Positions 1-8,070 of a DNA stretch of 64,000 nt are shown here, in pieces. The notes below the pieces were generated by a model. That model had not been told where the DNA came from. It saw nothing but the letters and a program-made list of their open reading frames with translations, and did not search any database. The DNA comes from Leptospirales bacterium. Its GTDB lineage: Bacteria > Spirochaetota > Leptospiria > Leptospirales > Leptonemataceae. The stretch's first letter is position 1. Every line of letters starts with the position of its first letter. Made by a program: the position numbers and the translations under genes. The stretch is from the NCBI GenBank assembly GCA_016788865.1, contig JAEUSB010000088.1, forward strand, positions 20,847-84,846. The letters run 5' to 3'.

Positions 1-978
1 CAAAGAAATTACCCCGTTTGTGGCATTGGATCCATACAGCGCGGAGCCTGGGCCTCGACCTACTTCGACCGATTTGAATAATCCGAGCGGCAGGATCTCC
101 CATGTATACGCAGTGCCGTAAAGAATATCGTTGAAAGGAATTCCATCAACCAGCATCAACAGATGACTGTTGTTCCAGCTTTCAAACAGTCCGCGCGAAG
201 AAACCGTCCTCCTATCATAGTCCATTGACGGCGCAAAGCCAGGAAGGTGATAGAGGATGTCATTCAGGCTCAACCAACCGTAGTCCAGAATCTCTTCTTT
301 CGAGATGACCGAAATGATCCCCGGGGCCTCGTTCTGCCTGATTGAAACGCGCGTCGATATAGACGTTAGCTGGCTTTGAAGTACATCAAAAACCTCCTGC
401 GAAGTGCTGAGGTCTGTGCCTTTCTGAATCGGTATGTCATGGCGTTTGTCCAGGCCAAAGGCAAAAACGTTGTCGACTATATTCCCTCTGGCTTCCGTTA
501 GATTGGGGTTTGCCCTTAGTCTTGCGAGAATCCGTTTTGCAAATCGCGCGATCCGTACTTCATCGGGCTCGATCAATTCAGTCAGGTCACCCCGGACCCC
601 TTCTTGCTCAAGCGTTTCCAGTTCATCCGGGAGGGCGAGCGCATCGGCAAGATATCCGGTCCTGGGATTGTAGATGAAACCATACAAATTCAAGTTGCGG
701 CTTCGCGCAGATCGACGGTAGACACCCTCGATCAGGAACGCACTGCTGGTTTCGCGCGCCGCATTCAGTCTGCCCGGGACTGTGTTCTCATTCTGGCGGG
801 TTACCCGATAGCCCGCGTCGCTCAGCTCCTTATCCAGCTGCAAAATGATTCGTTCACTCAACCCGGCCTCCACGGGAGCCTGATCCGGTAAAAAGAGTCC
901 AAGGCCTGCCTGAAGCTTCTCGGCATAGACGGGGGCACAAACGCAGATTGCTACAACTATGAGACAATTGTGGCGCAC
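1..978 (-). CDS. TonB-dependent receptor, N-terminal part (runs off left edge)
   Basis: Outer-membrane TonB-dependent transporter; substrate unknown. Read on the minus strand, the frame stays open to base 1 and ends in the plug-domain signature VGRGPGSALYGSNATNGVIS, preceded by plug motifs such as PGIISVISKEEI and DILYHLPGF. The barrel lies outside the window. I start at the GTG at 978: it has GGGG just upstream and gives a clean signal peptide (RHNCLIVVAICVCAPVYA). The frame is also open upstream, with ATGs at 1011, 1074 and 1152, so the start is uncertain. Between signal peptide and plug lie about 200 residues resembling a periplasmic lipoprotein-type domain (YGFIYNPRTGYL), which is unusual for this family. 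Function as a transporter is family knowledge; the substrate cannot be read from this part. Confidence 0.85.
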   Translation of the reverse strand, partial: MRHNCLIVVAICVCAPVYAEKLQAGLGLFLPDQAPVEAGLSERIILQLDKELSDAGYRVTRQNENTVPGRLNAARETSSAFLIEGVYRRSARSRNLNLYGFIYNPRTGYLADALALPDELETLEQEGVRGDLTELIEPDEVRIARFAKRILARLRANPNLTEARGNIVDNVFAFGLDKRHDIPIQKGTDLSTSQEVFDVLQSQLTSISTRVSIRQNEAPGIISVISKEEILDYGWLSLNDILYHLPGFAPSMDYDRRTVSSRGLFESWNNSHLLMLVDGIPFNDILYGTAYTWEILPLGLFKSVEVGRGPGSALYGSNATNGVISL

Positions 979-1177
979 AGTCCCCGATACAATCAGATCG
1001 AGGTATTGCATCAAGAACAAGTCGGGGCTAATCGGAGGAACGCGAAGAACTTCGAACGAGGGAGATGAGGGCATGGCTTCAACCAACTGCTCTGCCGCGG
1101 TCACAAACACCACTGCGATGCTCTCCGGACGTTGTTGACGCGAGCCAGGCATCCCTATGCTTTGATCAGGAAACCCA

Positions 1178-1633
1178 ATGAAACGTGATCTTGTACTGAC
1201 TACAATGCCCGAGTTGGAAAAGGAGCTGGATCGTTTAGCCAGCGGACCTGTTGAAACAGCGGGAGTCTGGTCGTTCGCCCAGATCCTTGAGCATATTGCT
1301 GCGAGCCTTGAATGGGCAAATGGCGAGAAGTCAGGTTTTCTTCCCGATGGGATTCCGATGGTGGATCCAGCGCTCGGGAAGAAGTTCTTTGCACGGATGG
1401 TCCGTTCGGGAAAGATCCCGACTGGCGTCCAGAACGACGCTGCGCCTTCGACTCGACAGGAAGGCGATCCATTGGCTCAAATGGCTCGTTGCAAGAAGGC
1501 GCTTGCCAGGTTTCTTGGCTTCAGCGGCACGCGACCGCAGCATCCATTCTTTGGATTTCTCGATGAGTCTGAATGGAAGACCTGGGCTGCCATGCATTCA
1601 TCGCACCATTTGAGTTTTGCCGATCTCAAGTAA
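1178..1633 (+). CDS. DUF1569 / DinB-like protein
   Basis: Small cytoplasmic protein of 151 residues matching the DUF1569 family, which has the DinB/YfiT four-helix fold. Visible hallmarks are the early histidine in QILEHIA (about residue 34) and the C-terminal HSSHHLSF motif (about 140-147); in the fold such histidines bind a divalent metal. Many DinB-fold proteins are thiol-dependent transferases, but no substrate is known for DUF1569. The gene diverges from the TonB receptor and ends base-to-base against the stop of the convergent lipoprotein gene at 1634. Length is normal for the family. The biochemical role is unknown. Confidence 0.75.
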   Translation: MKRDLVLTTMPELEKELDRLASGPVETAGVWSFAQILEHIAASLEWANGEKSGFLPDGIPMVDPALGKKFFARMVRSGKIPTGVQNDAAPSTRQEGDPLAQMARCKKALARFLGFSGTRPQHPFFGFLDESEWKTWAAMHSSHHLSFADLK

Positions 1634-2785
1634 TCACGGCGCTACAAACTGCACAACGAAATAGTCCAGGGTGGCCAGTCGATCCTGGGCGGATCCGCGT
1701 TGAACTTGAAGATTTGTCGATGTGGTGATTTGGGGCACGAAGCTGCCTGAATCAAGATCACTCTGTTGTCCGCCTCCACTGTTTACGACCGAATTGGAGA
1801 TTACAGCCACCGACGCTGCGGAATTCACCGAACTGATTGTTGTATTCATGGTGGTAGCCGTGTTGGGCGACGGAAAGGAGCTTGTGGCAAGTGTCCCTGA
1901 CTGCGTGCTGCTGGCATCGTTCATTTGGACCGCGAAATATGAAATGTCCACGCTGCTTGTTCCGTTTCCGCGGGCAAAGGTTAGGGTATTTGCTGCTGAG
2001 TATCTACCACGGACCGCGTAACCTTCTTCAAAACCGCCCACAGCCGCGGGTGCAGCCGTTGTGAAGAAAAGAAAACTCTTTGAAGTATCGACGGAACTAA
2101 TTCCCACGTTAGTCGACGTTGATCCTGCCCCTATGGTAGTTGTCCCGCTCTGAACACCTGCATCCTGAAGCTGTACAACCTGCCAGTGCGCTGTCACATT
2201 TATTGTACTGTTTGCGTTTCTGGTAAGTGTAAGCGTTGTTGGACCTGTGAGGGTAGCACGGACCAATCGCTCTGCATCAAGCGTATGATCCGTGGATGGC
2301 ATCCGAGCCGTGAGCAGCACAAAGGACCTGGAAGTGTCAATACTTGAGCCGAGCGTGATGTTTGTTGTGTTCACCCCCGTCGTGAAAGTGAAATTTCCGC
2401 GCTGAACAAGTGCACCGGCGCCGAACTCGATGAGGTACCATTGGGCAAAGTAGTTGGTGCTATTGCCGCCCGTCTGGACTGTCAATTGCGTCGGGCTAAC
2501 AAGTTCACATGTGGGGACGCAGGCAGGTTCCGATGCGGTGGTGCGAAAGTAACAGAAGGCCATTGACTTGGAGGTATCGACTGAATTCACGACAACATTC
2601 GTGGTAGCCGCTGTCATATTTATGAGGCCGGACTGGATCTGGTTTACCGGGTTATTGCTTGTGGATGCGGCGGCGCCAGCAGCCGTGCCCGTCAATAGCA
2701 GAGCCAACATTTGATTCTGCGCATTGTACTGGGCACATTGGGTCAGTAATAGCACAAGAACCCAGGTGTAGCTTCCGAGCCTCAC
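1634..2785 (-). CDS. Lipoprotein built of tandem ~85-residue beta-type repeats
   Basis: Secreted lipoprotein of 383 residues. The N terminus is a short signal peptide ending in a lipobox-like LLTQC, giving an acylated Cys near residue 17. The rest is four imperfect repeats of about 85 residues, each carrying variants of SSVDTSKSFLFFTT, then a TLTLTR-like segment, then WQVVQ or YFVVQ. Ser/Thr/Asn-rich alternating sequence suggests a beta-rich surface protein. I do not recognise a named family. It lies downstream of the DUF2071 operon on the same strand, 41 bases after the membrane-protein gene, so it may be cotranscribed. Its stop abuts the stop of the convergent DinB-like gene. Confidence 0.75.
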   Translation of the reverse strand: MRLGSYTWVLVLLLTQCAQYNAQNQMLALLLTGTAAGAAASTSNNPVNQIQSGLINMTAATTNVVVNSVDTSKSMAFCYFRTTASEPACVPTCELVSPTQLTVQTGGNSTNYFAQWYLIEFGAGALVQRGNFTFTTGVNTTNITLGSSIDTSRSFVLLTARMPSTDHTLDAERLVRATLTGPTTLTLTRNANSTINVTAHWQVVQLQDAGVQSGTTTIGAGSTSTNVGISSVDTSKSFLFFTTAAPAAVGGFEEGYAVRGRYSAANTLTFARGNGTSSVDISYFAVQMNDASSTQSGTLATSSFPSPNTATTMNTTISSVNSAASVAVISNSVVNSGGGQQSDLDSGSFVPQITTSTNLQVQRGSAQDRLATLDYFVVQFVAP

Positions 2786-2826
2786 GCCACTAGAATCGTC
2801 ATGCCGAGTGAAAACGTAAATCGATT

Positions 2827-3228
2827 TTAGATGCGGAATACCGGCATTGCGTAGACCGAAGTGAGGCCGATCCAGAGCAGGATGAATGCAATATGAACCG
2901 TAGTCTCGAAGGTCTTGCCTTTCCAGAGGGCAGAGTCATAGACAAAAAGCTGTGCCAGGAGCCGCATGAACCAGAAAGCAGAAATCCCGCCGCTGATCGC
3001 TCGGCTGAAAAGATCCCCCCTGAGCAATTCGGAAGCGAAGAAGACACTCAGTAGTCCAAACAGCACAAGTATCACGCAGACAAAGAACGTGTGAACGTAG
3101 AAGATCTGCCGATTCAGGAGTGAAAGCCTGGCGGTTTCTTCGCGCCAGTTGAACCGAGCCGGGAACAAAAGGTGTAAGATTGCCAGGCCAATCTGTAAAA
3201 CCCCAACTCCCTGAATGAGATACGTCAT
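2827..3228 (-). CDS. Small four-helix membrane protein
   Basis: About 133 residues with four predicted membrane helices: an N-terminal one beginning YLIQGVGVLQIGLAIL, one around VHTFFVCVILVLFGLLSVFF, one around ISGGISAFWFMRLL, and a C-terminal one around HIAFILLWIGLTSVYAM. No enzymatic motif is visible. I start at the ATG at 3228 because it overlaps the upstream methyltransferase stop as ATGA, the usual sign of translational coupling; an in-frame ATG at 3243 would give five more residues. It is the third gene of a DUF2071/methyltransferase/membrane-protein operon, so a joint role is likely but unknown. Confidence 0.7.
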   Translation of the reverse strand: MTYLIQGVGVLQIGLAILHLLFPARFNWREETARLSLLNRQIFYVHTFFVCVILVLFGLLSVFFASELLRGDLFSRAISGGISAFWFMRLLAQLFVYDSALWKGKTFETTVHIAFILLWIGLTSVYAMPVFRI

Positions 3229-3953
3229 TGCAGAATGTAGCATCGCAGAAACGGTGTAATTGGAAACTCGTTTTTTACCGAAAGATTGGATTTGTTAAAC
3301 GATCTGCGCCAGGTTCGATCGCTTAGAAAATGCAGAAATCCGTGTCCAAACGCCAGCAGGTTGGGCAGATTGCGAAGATGTTCCACTAAAACTATTCTTC
3401 CACCCGGCAGCAGAGATTGGCTCAGACCTTTGAAGAAATCCACCCGCGCTGCTTCGGTGCGAATCTCATGTGCTGCAAGGATCAGGAAGATCGTGCCACT
3501 GGCATTGATTGGCTTTCCGATTACCATGGGGGTTGCACTTGCGTTAAGCGAGGCCTTGCGAGCGCGTTCAATTGAATTCTCCGTATTTTCACGCGCGTCA
3601 AAAAAATCGTAGGATTCAACCCTGGGATATCGCAATCTCAGGAGATGAGATGTTTCATCCAATCCAGCGTGGACATTGGCCACAGGTGAATCTGGTTTGG
3701 TGTCAATCGCGGCCAACCAGTTCAATTGATACAGGTCCGATCTATCGTAGATCCAGTGCGAAACGAGGACTGACGCTATAGTGAAATAAAGAGCCACAAT
3801 CCCGCCTGCCAGAAAGCAGTATCGCAGCCACGGGCTAATAGACGTAAATTGAATCAAAACAGAGGCGAAAAAGGTACAGAGAGATACGGCATAGTAAGGC
3901 CAGTTAAACTTAATAATCTGGACTGCTCCGGCAAACTTACCTGCCTTCTGCAA
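3225..3953 (-). CDS. Membrane-anchored SAM methyltransferase-like protein
   Basis: A class I methyltransferase-like protein of about 242 residues with two N-terminal membrane helices (YYAVSLCTFFASVLIQF and YCFLAGGIVALYFTIASVL). The typical glycine-rich SAM motif is weak, but the core LDETSHLLRLRYP, the ILAAHEIRTEAAR segment and the late LLPGGRIVLVEHLRN strand fit a family often found beside DUF2071 genes. I prefer a TTG start at 3953: a perfect GGAGG lies seven bases upstream, and it cuts the overlap with the DUF2071 gene to 17 bases. An ATG at 4037 would force a 101-base overlap. The substrate is unknown. Confidence 0.65.
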   Translation of the reverse strand: MQKAGKFAGAVQIIKFNWPYYAVSLCTFFASVLIQFTSISPWLRYCFLAGGIVALYFTIASVLVSHWIYDRSDLYQLNWLAAIDTKPDSPVANVHAGLDETSHLLRLRYPRVESYDFFDARENTENSIERARKASLNASATPMVIGKPINASGTIFLILAAHEIRTEAARVDFFKGLSQSLLPGGRIVLVEHLRNLPNLLAFGHGFLHFLSDRTWRRSFNKSNLSVKNEFPITPFLRCYILQ

Positions 3954-4704
3954 GGGTTTCCCTCCGACCTCTTTTCCACATGTACGGAACATTCTCGAGA
4001 ACAAACGCTGAACAGAGTCTGGGAGTCGCGGAAGCAAAGGGCTCCCGTTTGAGAAAGTCGCATTCGTTGACCTGGATTCGTGCTGGCAACGGATCCCAGT
4101 TCTCGCGGACTCCTTCGATGACGACTATCGAATGCGTCTCCTTCTCATAGTCAAAAGTGAATGGCAAAGGCCCGGCATACATGCGTGCTTCGCGCCAATC
4201 CTTGAAGAGTGATCCGGGTGGCAAGGGCGGATTTGGCTCTCTATGGAAGATAACGTCTAATTTCTCTGCTCCATCCTTGGAAACGTGGATTGATTCCGGG
4301 CTTTTCTCCCATTTGATATTGGCTTTGTGGTAGTTGTAATGCGTAAGGATATTGCCAAAGAAAACCATCTTTGCGCGATCCGTTTCTGACTGCAATATGC
4401 GAAGTCCCCGCAATCGCTTTCCCGTTGATGTTTCAAAGCGTGCGAAAATTCTGTAGCCAATCAGGAAGAACTCGTTTCCCAGGAATTCCGGAACAAAAAA
4501 TGGCCGTAGTCGTTTTGTATGAACCATTGCAATGGCCAAAAAGCCGTGCCCATCGCGCTCATCCAACTTGAGTCCGGGGGCCAGTAAAGGTTGCAGTATG
4601 CTCGAGGGAAACGCATACGTCAGGACTGCGGAAAAATCGAAAAACGCCTGAATTGCAACGGGATGGCGTTTGAGGAATGCGAGCATATACCCAAATGTAG
4701 GCAA
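3937..4704 (-). CDS. DUF2071 (YqjF-like) protein
   Basis: Cytoplasmic protein of 255 residues matching DUF2071, an acetoacetate-decarboxylase-like fold of unknown activity. Recognisable stretches include the long central segment with FFGNILTHYNYHKA and the late PFTFDYEKETHSIVVIEG. The decarboxylase-type active-site lysine cannot be assigned confidently by eye. It is the first gene of a minus-strand operon and shares a divergent promoter region (4705-4817) with the thioredoxin-fold gene. Its 3' end overlaps the next gene, suggesting coupled translation. Confidence 0.7.
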   Translation of the reverse strand: MPTFGYMLAFLKRHPVAIQAFFDFSAVLTYAFPSSILQPLLAPGLKLDERDGHGFLAIAMVHTKRLRPFFVPEFLGNEFFLIGYRIFARFETSTGKRLRGLRILQSETDRAKMVFFGNILTHYNYHKANIKWEKSPESIHVSKDGAEKLDVIFHREPNPPLPPGSLFKDWREARMYAGPLPFTFDYEKETHSIVVIEGVRENWDPLPARIQVNECDFLKREPFASATPRLCSAFVLENVPYMWKRGRRETLAEGR

Positions 4705-4817
4705 CCGGTTTGGTTATGCAAGCGCTTGCGAAGCCAGGCAGGAGACTACTCCCGCAATAGAGGATTAGAGTTGCCGGCCGGGAGATAGTGCGCTTCCTTC
4801 TACCATTCGAGGTATCT

Positions 4818-5411
4818 ATGATCAGACAAGCTCTCGTTTCTATCCCGGTTCTCTTTTTGTTTGCATGGAACAGCGCGTTTGCTGCTCCAACAATCGGAGC
4901 TAAAGCTCCCGAGTTCATTTTACCGCAGGCGTCTGGTGCCGGGAACTTTGATCTTGCGAAGTCACTTAAACAGAACAAGCTGGTTGTTCTAATGTTCATT
5001 GCAACAAAATGTCCGTTCTCAAATGCCTACAACGAACGCATGGCCAAATTACCATCTTTGTACCAGGGCAAAGGCGTCCAGTTTATTGGGATAAACAGCA
5101 ACCACAATGAACCTAATGCAGAAATTATTGAGCATGCTCGCACTCACGGATTGACATTCCCAATTCTGAAAGATGAAGCAAATCGGATCGCTGACCTGTA
5201 TGACGCGAAGAAGACACCAGAAGTGTTTGTCATCGACTCGCAGGGGATTCTCAGATATCACGGGCGTATCGATGAAAACTACCAGGATGCTGCTGGCGTG
5301 ACTTCGCCTGACCTTGCAAACGCATTGGGTGCACTGCTAGCGAACAAATCGGTCCCCGCAGCAACCACAAAGGCTTTTGGTTGCTCAATCAAGCGAGTTG
5401 GCGCAAAATGA
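4818..5411 (+). CDS. Periplasmic redoxin, one-cysteine active site
   Basis: Exported thioredoxin-fold protein of 197 residues. I start at the ATG at 4818 because GAGG precedes it at normal spacing and it gives a clean signal peptide (MIRQALVSIPVLFLFAWNSA); an ATG at 4788 would add ten residues. The active site reads TKCPFSN, so the usual CXXC is replaced by CXXS, as in peroxiredoxin-like redoxins of the CPVSN type. The C-terminal FGCSIK motif is typical of the same family and supplies a second cysteine. It may reduce peroxide or act on another thiol. It overlaps the next thioredoxin gene by four bases. Confidence 0.78.
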   Translation: MIRQALVSIPVLFLFAWNSAFAAPTIGAKAPEFILPQASGAGNFDLAKSLKQNKLVVLMFIATKCPFSNAYNERMAKLPSLYQGKGVQFIGINSNHNEPNAEIIEHARTHGLTFPILKDEANRIADLYDAKKTPEVFVIDSQGILRYHGRIDENYQDAAGVTSPDLANALGALLANKSVPAATTKAFGCSIKRVGAK

Positions 5412-5953
5412 AGCGGAGCCTTGCATCAAATCAATCAAACGTCGTGGCGTCCCTGAGGTGGGCACTGGTTCTGGCCATGCTTGCATTCTTGCTCTGCGCG
5501 ACTACCGCATGTAAGGAGCATCATCCCATTCCAGTCCTGCAGGGTTCCGAGTATCGGGATCTGGTCGAAAAGTATCGGGGCAAAGTGTTGCTTGTGAATG
5601 TCTGGGGCACCTGGTGCGATCCCTGCCTCGAAGAAATGCCGGATCTTGTGGCCGCCGCAAAACAATTCAAGCCGGAAGAAGTTGCTGTGATTCTTATTGC
5701 AGCCGATTCGCTCGAGCAGCGAGAAAAGGCAATTCCAGAATTCTTGAAGAAGGTTAACGCTACCTTCCCTTGTTATGTTCAACCTCCCGGAGATCCGCAG
5801 GGGCTAATTGACGCAATAGACAAGGACTGGGGAGGTGAGCTTCCCTATACCACTGTTTATGACAGACAGGGACGACGGATCTACGGCAAGGCGGAACAGC
5901 TTGATAAAGCCGGGTTCGCAAAACTTATGACCAACGCCCTGAATTCTAAATGA
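5408..5953 (+). CDS. TlpA-like thioredoxin lipoprotein
   Basis: Membrane-anchored periplasmic thiol-disulfide oxidoreductase of 181 residues. After the ATG at 5408 comes a hydrophobic stretch ending ATTAC, a plausible lipobox. The thioredoxin domain carries the redox motif WGTWCDPC with both cysteines and a cis-proline in ELPYTTV. The start overlaps the previous stop as ATGA, so it is coupled to the one-cysteine redoxin. The pair makes sense as a donor (CXXC) and a partner that lacks the second active-site cysteine; that pairing is inference. Confidence 0.8.
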   Translation: MKRSLASNQSNVVASLRWALVLAMLAFLLCATTACKEHHPIPVLQGSEYRDLVEKYRGKVLLVNVWGTWCDPCLEEMPDLVAAAKQFKPEEVAVILIAADSLEQREKAIPEFLKKVNATFPCYVQPPGDPQGLIDAIDKDWGGELPYTTVYDRQGRRIYGKAEQLDKAGFAKLMTNALNSK

Positions 5954-5984
5954 CGAGAACAAAGGGCCGGTTTTCATTCGCCGC

Positions 5985-7916
5985 ATGGCGCGCGCATCAT
6001 TTGGCTCAAAACTAAAATACGGGTTCGACAATTTCATGTCCAGGGGCGGCCTGTCCATCTTCCTGGCACTGCTGACTCTATCTGTTGTCGCTTTTCTTTT
6101 GATGAGCGCGCTTCGGATCGTTTTGAACCTTGCTTTGCCGGATGAGACCATCAAGGAACTCGGTGATCAGTTCTGGCGCCCTTTCCTTCAAATTTCCGAT
6201 GCCGGTGCTGTTGCTGAGGACGGGGATTCGCATGCAGGCAATAAGGTCCTTGGAATTCTTACAGCCTTCATAGGCCTGATTCTGTTCTCCAGTCTTGTTG
6301 CATTTATTACGAGCCAGTTTGAGGCCCGCATCCAGGCCTTGAAGAAGGGTAAGAGTCAGGTAATTGAGTCAAACCATACGCTGATTCTTGGATATACGGA
6401 CAGGCTGGCAGAAATCGCACGCGAGCTTATAGTCGCCAATGAATCTGAGAAGGACGCAGCAATCGTCATCCTATCAGAGAAAGACAAAGAGGAAATGGAT
6501 GATGATTTGCGGGAGAAGCTTCCGGATCGCAAAACAACTCGGATCGTCACTCGATCGGGAACCATTTCTACTCTCTTGAATTTGCGCAAGGTTGGGGCCA
6601 GCGAAGCAAGATCCATTATTGTCTTGAATCCCGCAGGCCTTGCTGCCAATGGCGAAGAGCGCGCCACAGGTGATGCAATTGTGCTCAAGGCAATCATGGC
6701 CGTGGTAGCCTCATGCAGCGGTGGCGATATTCCGCCTATCGTTGCTGAGCTGCGTGAAGAGCCAAATCGAATTCTTGCTCGCACAATTGCTCCCGGAGCG
6801 GTCCATGTGATTGACGAGGACGAAGTGCTTGCCAAAATTCTGGTCCAGACTTCGCGCATCTCGGGCCTGGCAATCGTCTATTCAAGCCTCGTAGGATTCG
6901 TCGGTAATGAAGTCTATTTTTACAAACCGGATGCTTTTGCAGCCAGTCCTTTCCTGGACGTTCATATGCGGTTCCTCGGTTGCTCACTCCTCGGATTTCG
7001 GCGAGACGGCAAAATATTCCTGAATCCTGAGCAATCGCAAATCATCGAAGCGTCCGACGAACTGATTCTTCTAGCGGAAGACGATTCTGCGATTAAGTAC
7101 GATAGAAATCTGCAGATTCCGCGCACAAGCGCCGCTCTTCCAGATAAACGCGTTACCCGCATCGTAGAGAAGGAACTGATAGTGGGCTGGAATGCCAAAG
7201 CTCCCGTGATCGTAAATGAATACGCGAAATACCTGATCGAGGGATCGGCAATTGACGTAATTGTTCCGGAGATTTCGGACAGCTTGAAGCAGGATTTCAT
7301 GAAGATCAAGAATGCAAACCCGGCACTCAGCATGCGCATGTTCCGGGCAAATGTCCACGCAAGTGGAATCATTCAAAAACTGAAACCAGAGGAATACGAC
7401 AATGCAATCCTCCTTGCGGCTGAATCTGACAATTCAGAGGAAATGGATGCGCACACAATTGCGGGTCTGCTCGAGTTCAGGGCGCATTTCCGCGGGCTAA
7501 GCGACGTTAAGACGCAGCTCATTACCGAGGTCAAAGATTCCGCCAATATCGAGATCATCATGGAAACAGGCGTGAAGGATTTTCTGATATCTAATCAGTT
7601 TGTTTCTAAAATCTATGCTCAGGTTTCGGAATCAAGTGACGTTCTGAATGTATATGAAGATCTATTCAGTCCTGAGGGGAGTGAGATCTACATCAAGCCG
7701 CTTTCGCTGTATTTTGAAATACCCGGTTCGTATTCATTTGCTGACCTGGTGGTTCAGGCTGCCAAGCGAAACGAAACTTGCTTTGGAGTGAAACTCCGGA
7801 AGCTTGAACTGGATATGGAACAGAATTATGGCGTGATTCTGAATCCAGCAAAGAAAGAGAAATTTGATCTTACATTTGAGGATTCATTGATTGTGCTGGC
7901 AGAAGATGAGACGTGA
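5985..7916 (+). CDS. CASTOR/POLLUX-type ion channel
   Basis: 643-residue membrane protein with two N-terminal helices (about 22-48 and 88-110) and a large cytoplasmic region containing two Rossmann-like RCK domains. The first begins HTLILGYTDRLAEIARELI (about 130) and the second near 395. The SARSIIVLNPAG-like and SGLAIVYSSLVGF segments match the conserved middle of plant CASTOR, POLLUX and SYM8 nuclear-envelope channels, of which bacteria have homologues. These conduct cations and are gated through the RCK ring. It sits 31 bases after the TlpA-like gene and could be cotranscribed. Ion selectivity cannot be read from sequence. Confidence 0.8.
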   Translation: MARASFGSKLKYGFDNFMSRGGLSIFLALLTLSVVAFLLMSALRIVLNLALPDETIKELGDQFWRPFLQISDAGAVAEDGDSHAGNKVLGILTAFIGLILFSSLVAFITSQFEARIQALKKGKSQVIESNHTLILGYTDRLAEIARELIVANESEKDAAIVILSEKDKEEMDDDLREKLPDRKTTRIVTRSGTISTLLNLRKVGASEARSIIVLNPAGLAANGEERATGDAIVLKAIMAVVASCSGGDIPPIVAELREEPNRILARTIAPGAVHVIDEDEVLAKILVQTSRISGLAIVYSSLVGFVGNEVYFYKPDAFAASPFLDVHMRFLGCSLLGFRRDGKIFLNPEQSQIIEASDELILLAEDDSAIKYDRNLQIPRTSAALPDKRVTRIVEKELIVGWNAKAPVIVNEYAKYLIEGSAIDVIVPEISDSLKQDFMKIKNANPALSMRMFRANVHASGIIQKLKPEEYDNAILLAAESDNSEEMDAHTIAGLLEFRAHFRGLSDVKTQLITEVKDSANIEIIMETGVKDFLISNQFVSKIYAQVSESSDVLNVYEDLFSPEGSEIYIKPLSLYFEIPGSYSFADLVVQAAKRNETCFGVKLRKLELDMEQNYGVILNPAKKEKFDLTFEDSLIVLAEDET

Positions 7917-8070
7917 AGGGCGACTGGGCTGTGACTCTCTAAATAGGGGCTTCGCTCTTTAGTTTCTTAATGGTTTTTTCCGCCCGGGCTTTGTGGTCTG
8001 GGCGCGTAGTAACCTTTGAGAATGTTTCGAGTAGTTGGTGGCTTTCTGAAGCAGACAAATGCTGCCGTGA

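Noticed and set aside
604..891. Plus-strand open frame of 95 residues
   Set aside because: It lies opposite the TonB receptor gene, whose minus-strand frame is clearly protein-like.
7917..8070. Terminator between the CASTOR-like channel and the PLP enzyme
   Set aside because: Only short, imperfect stems are present; the T run at 7973 does not follow a good stem.
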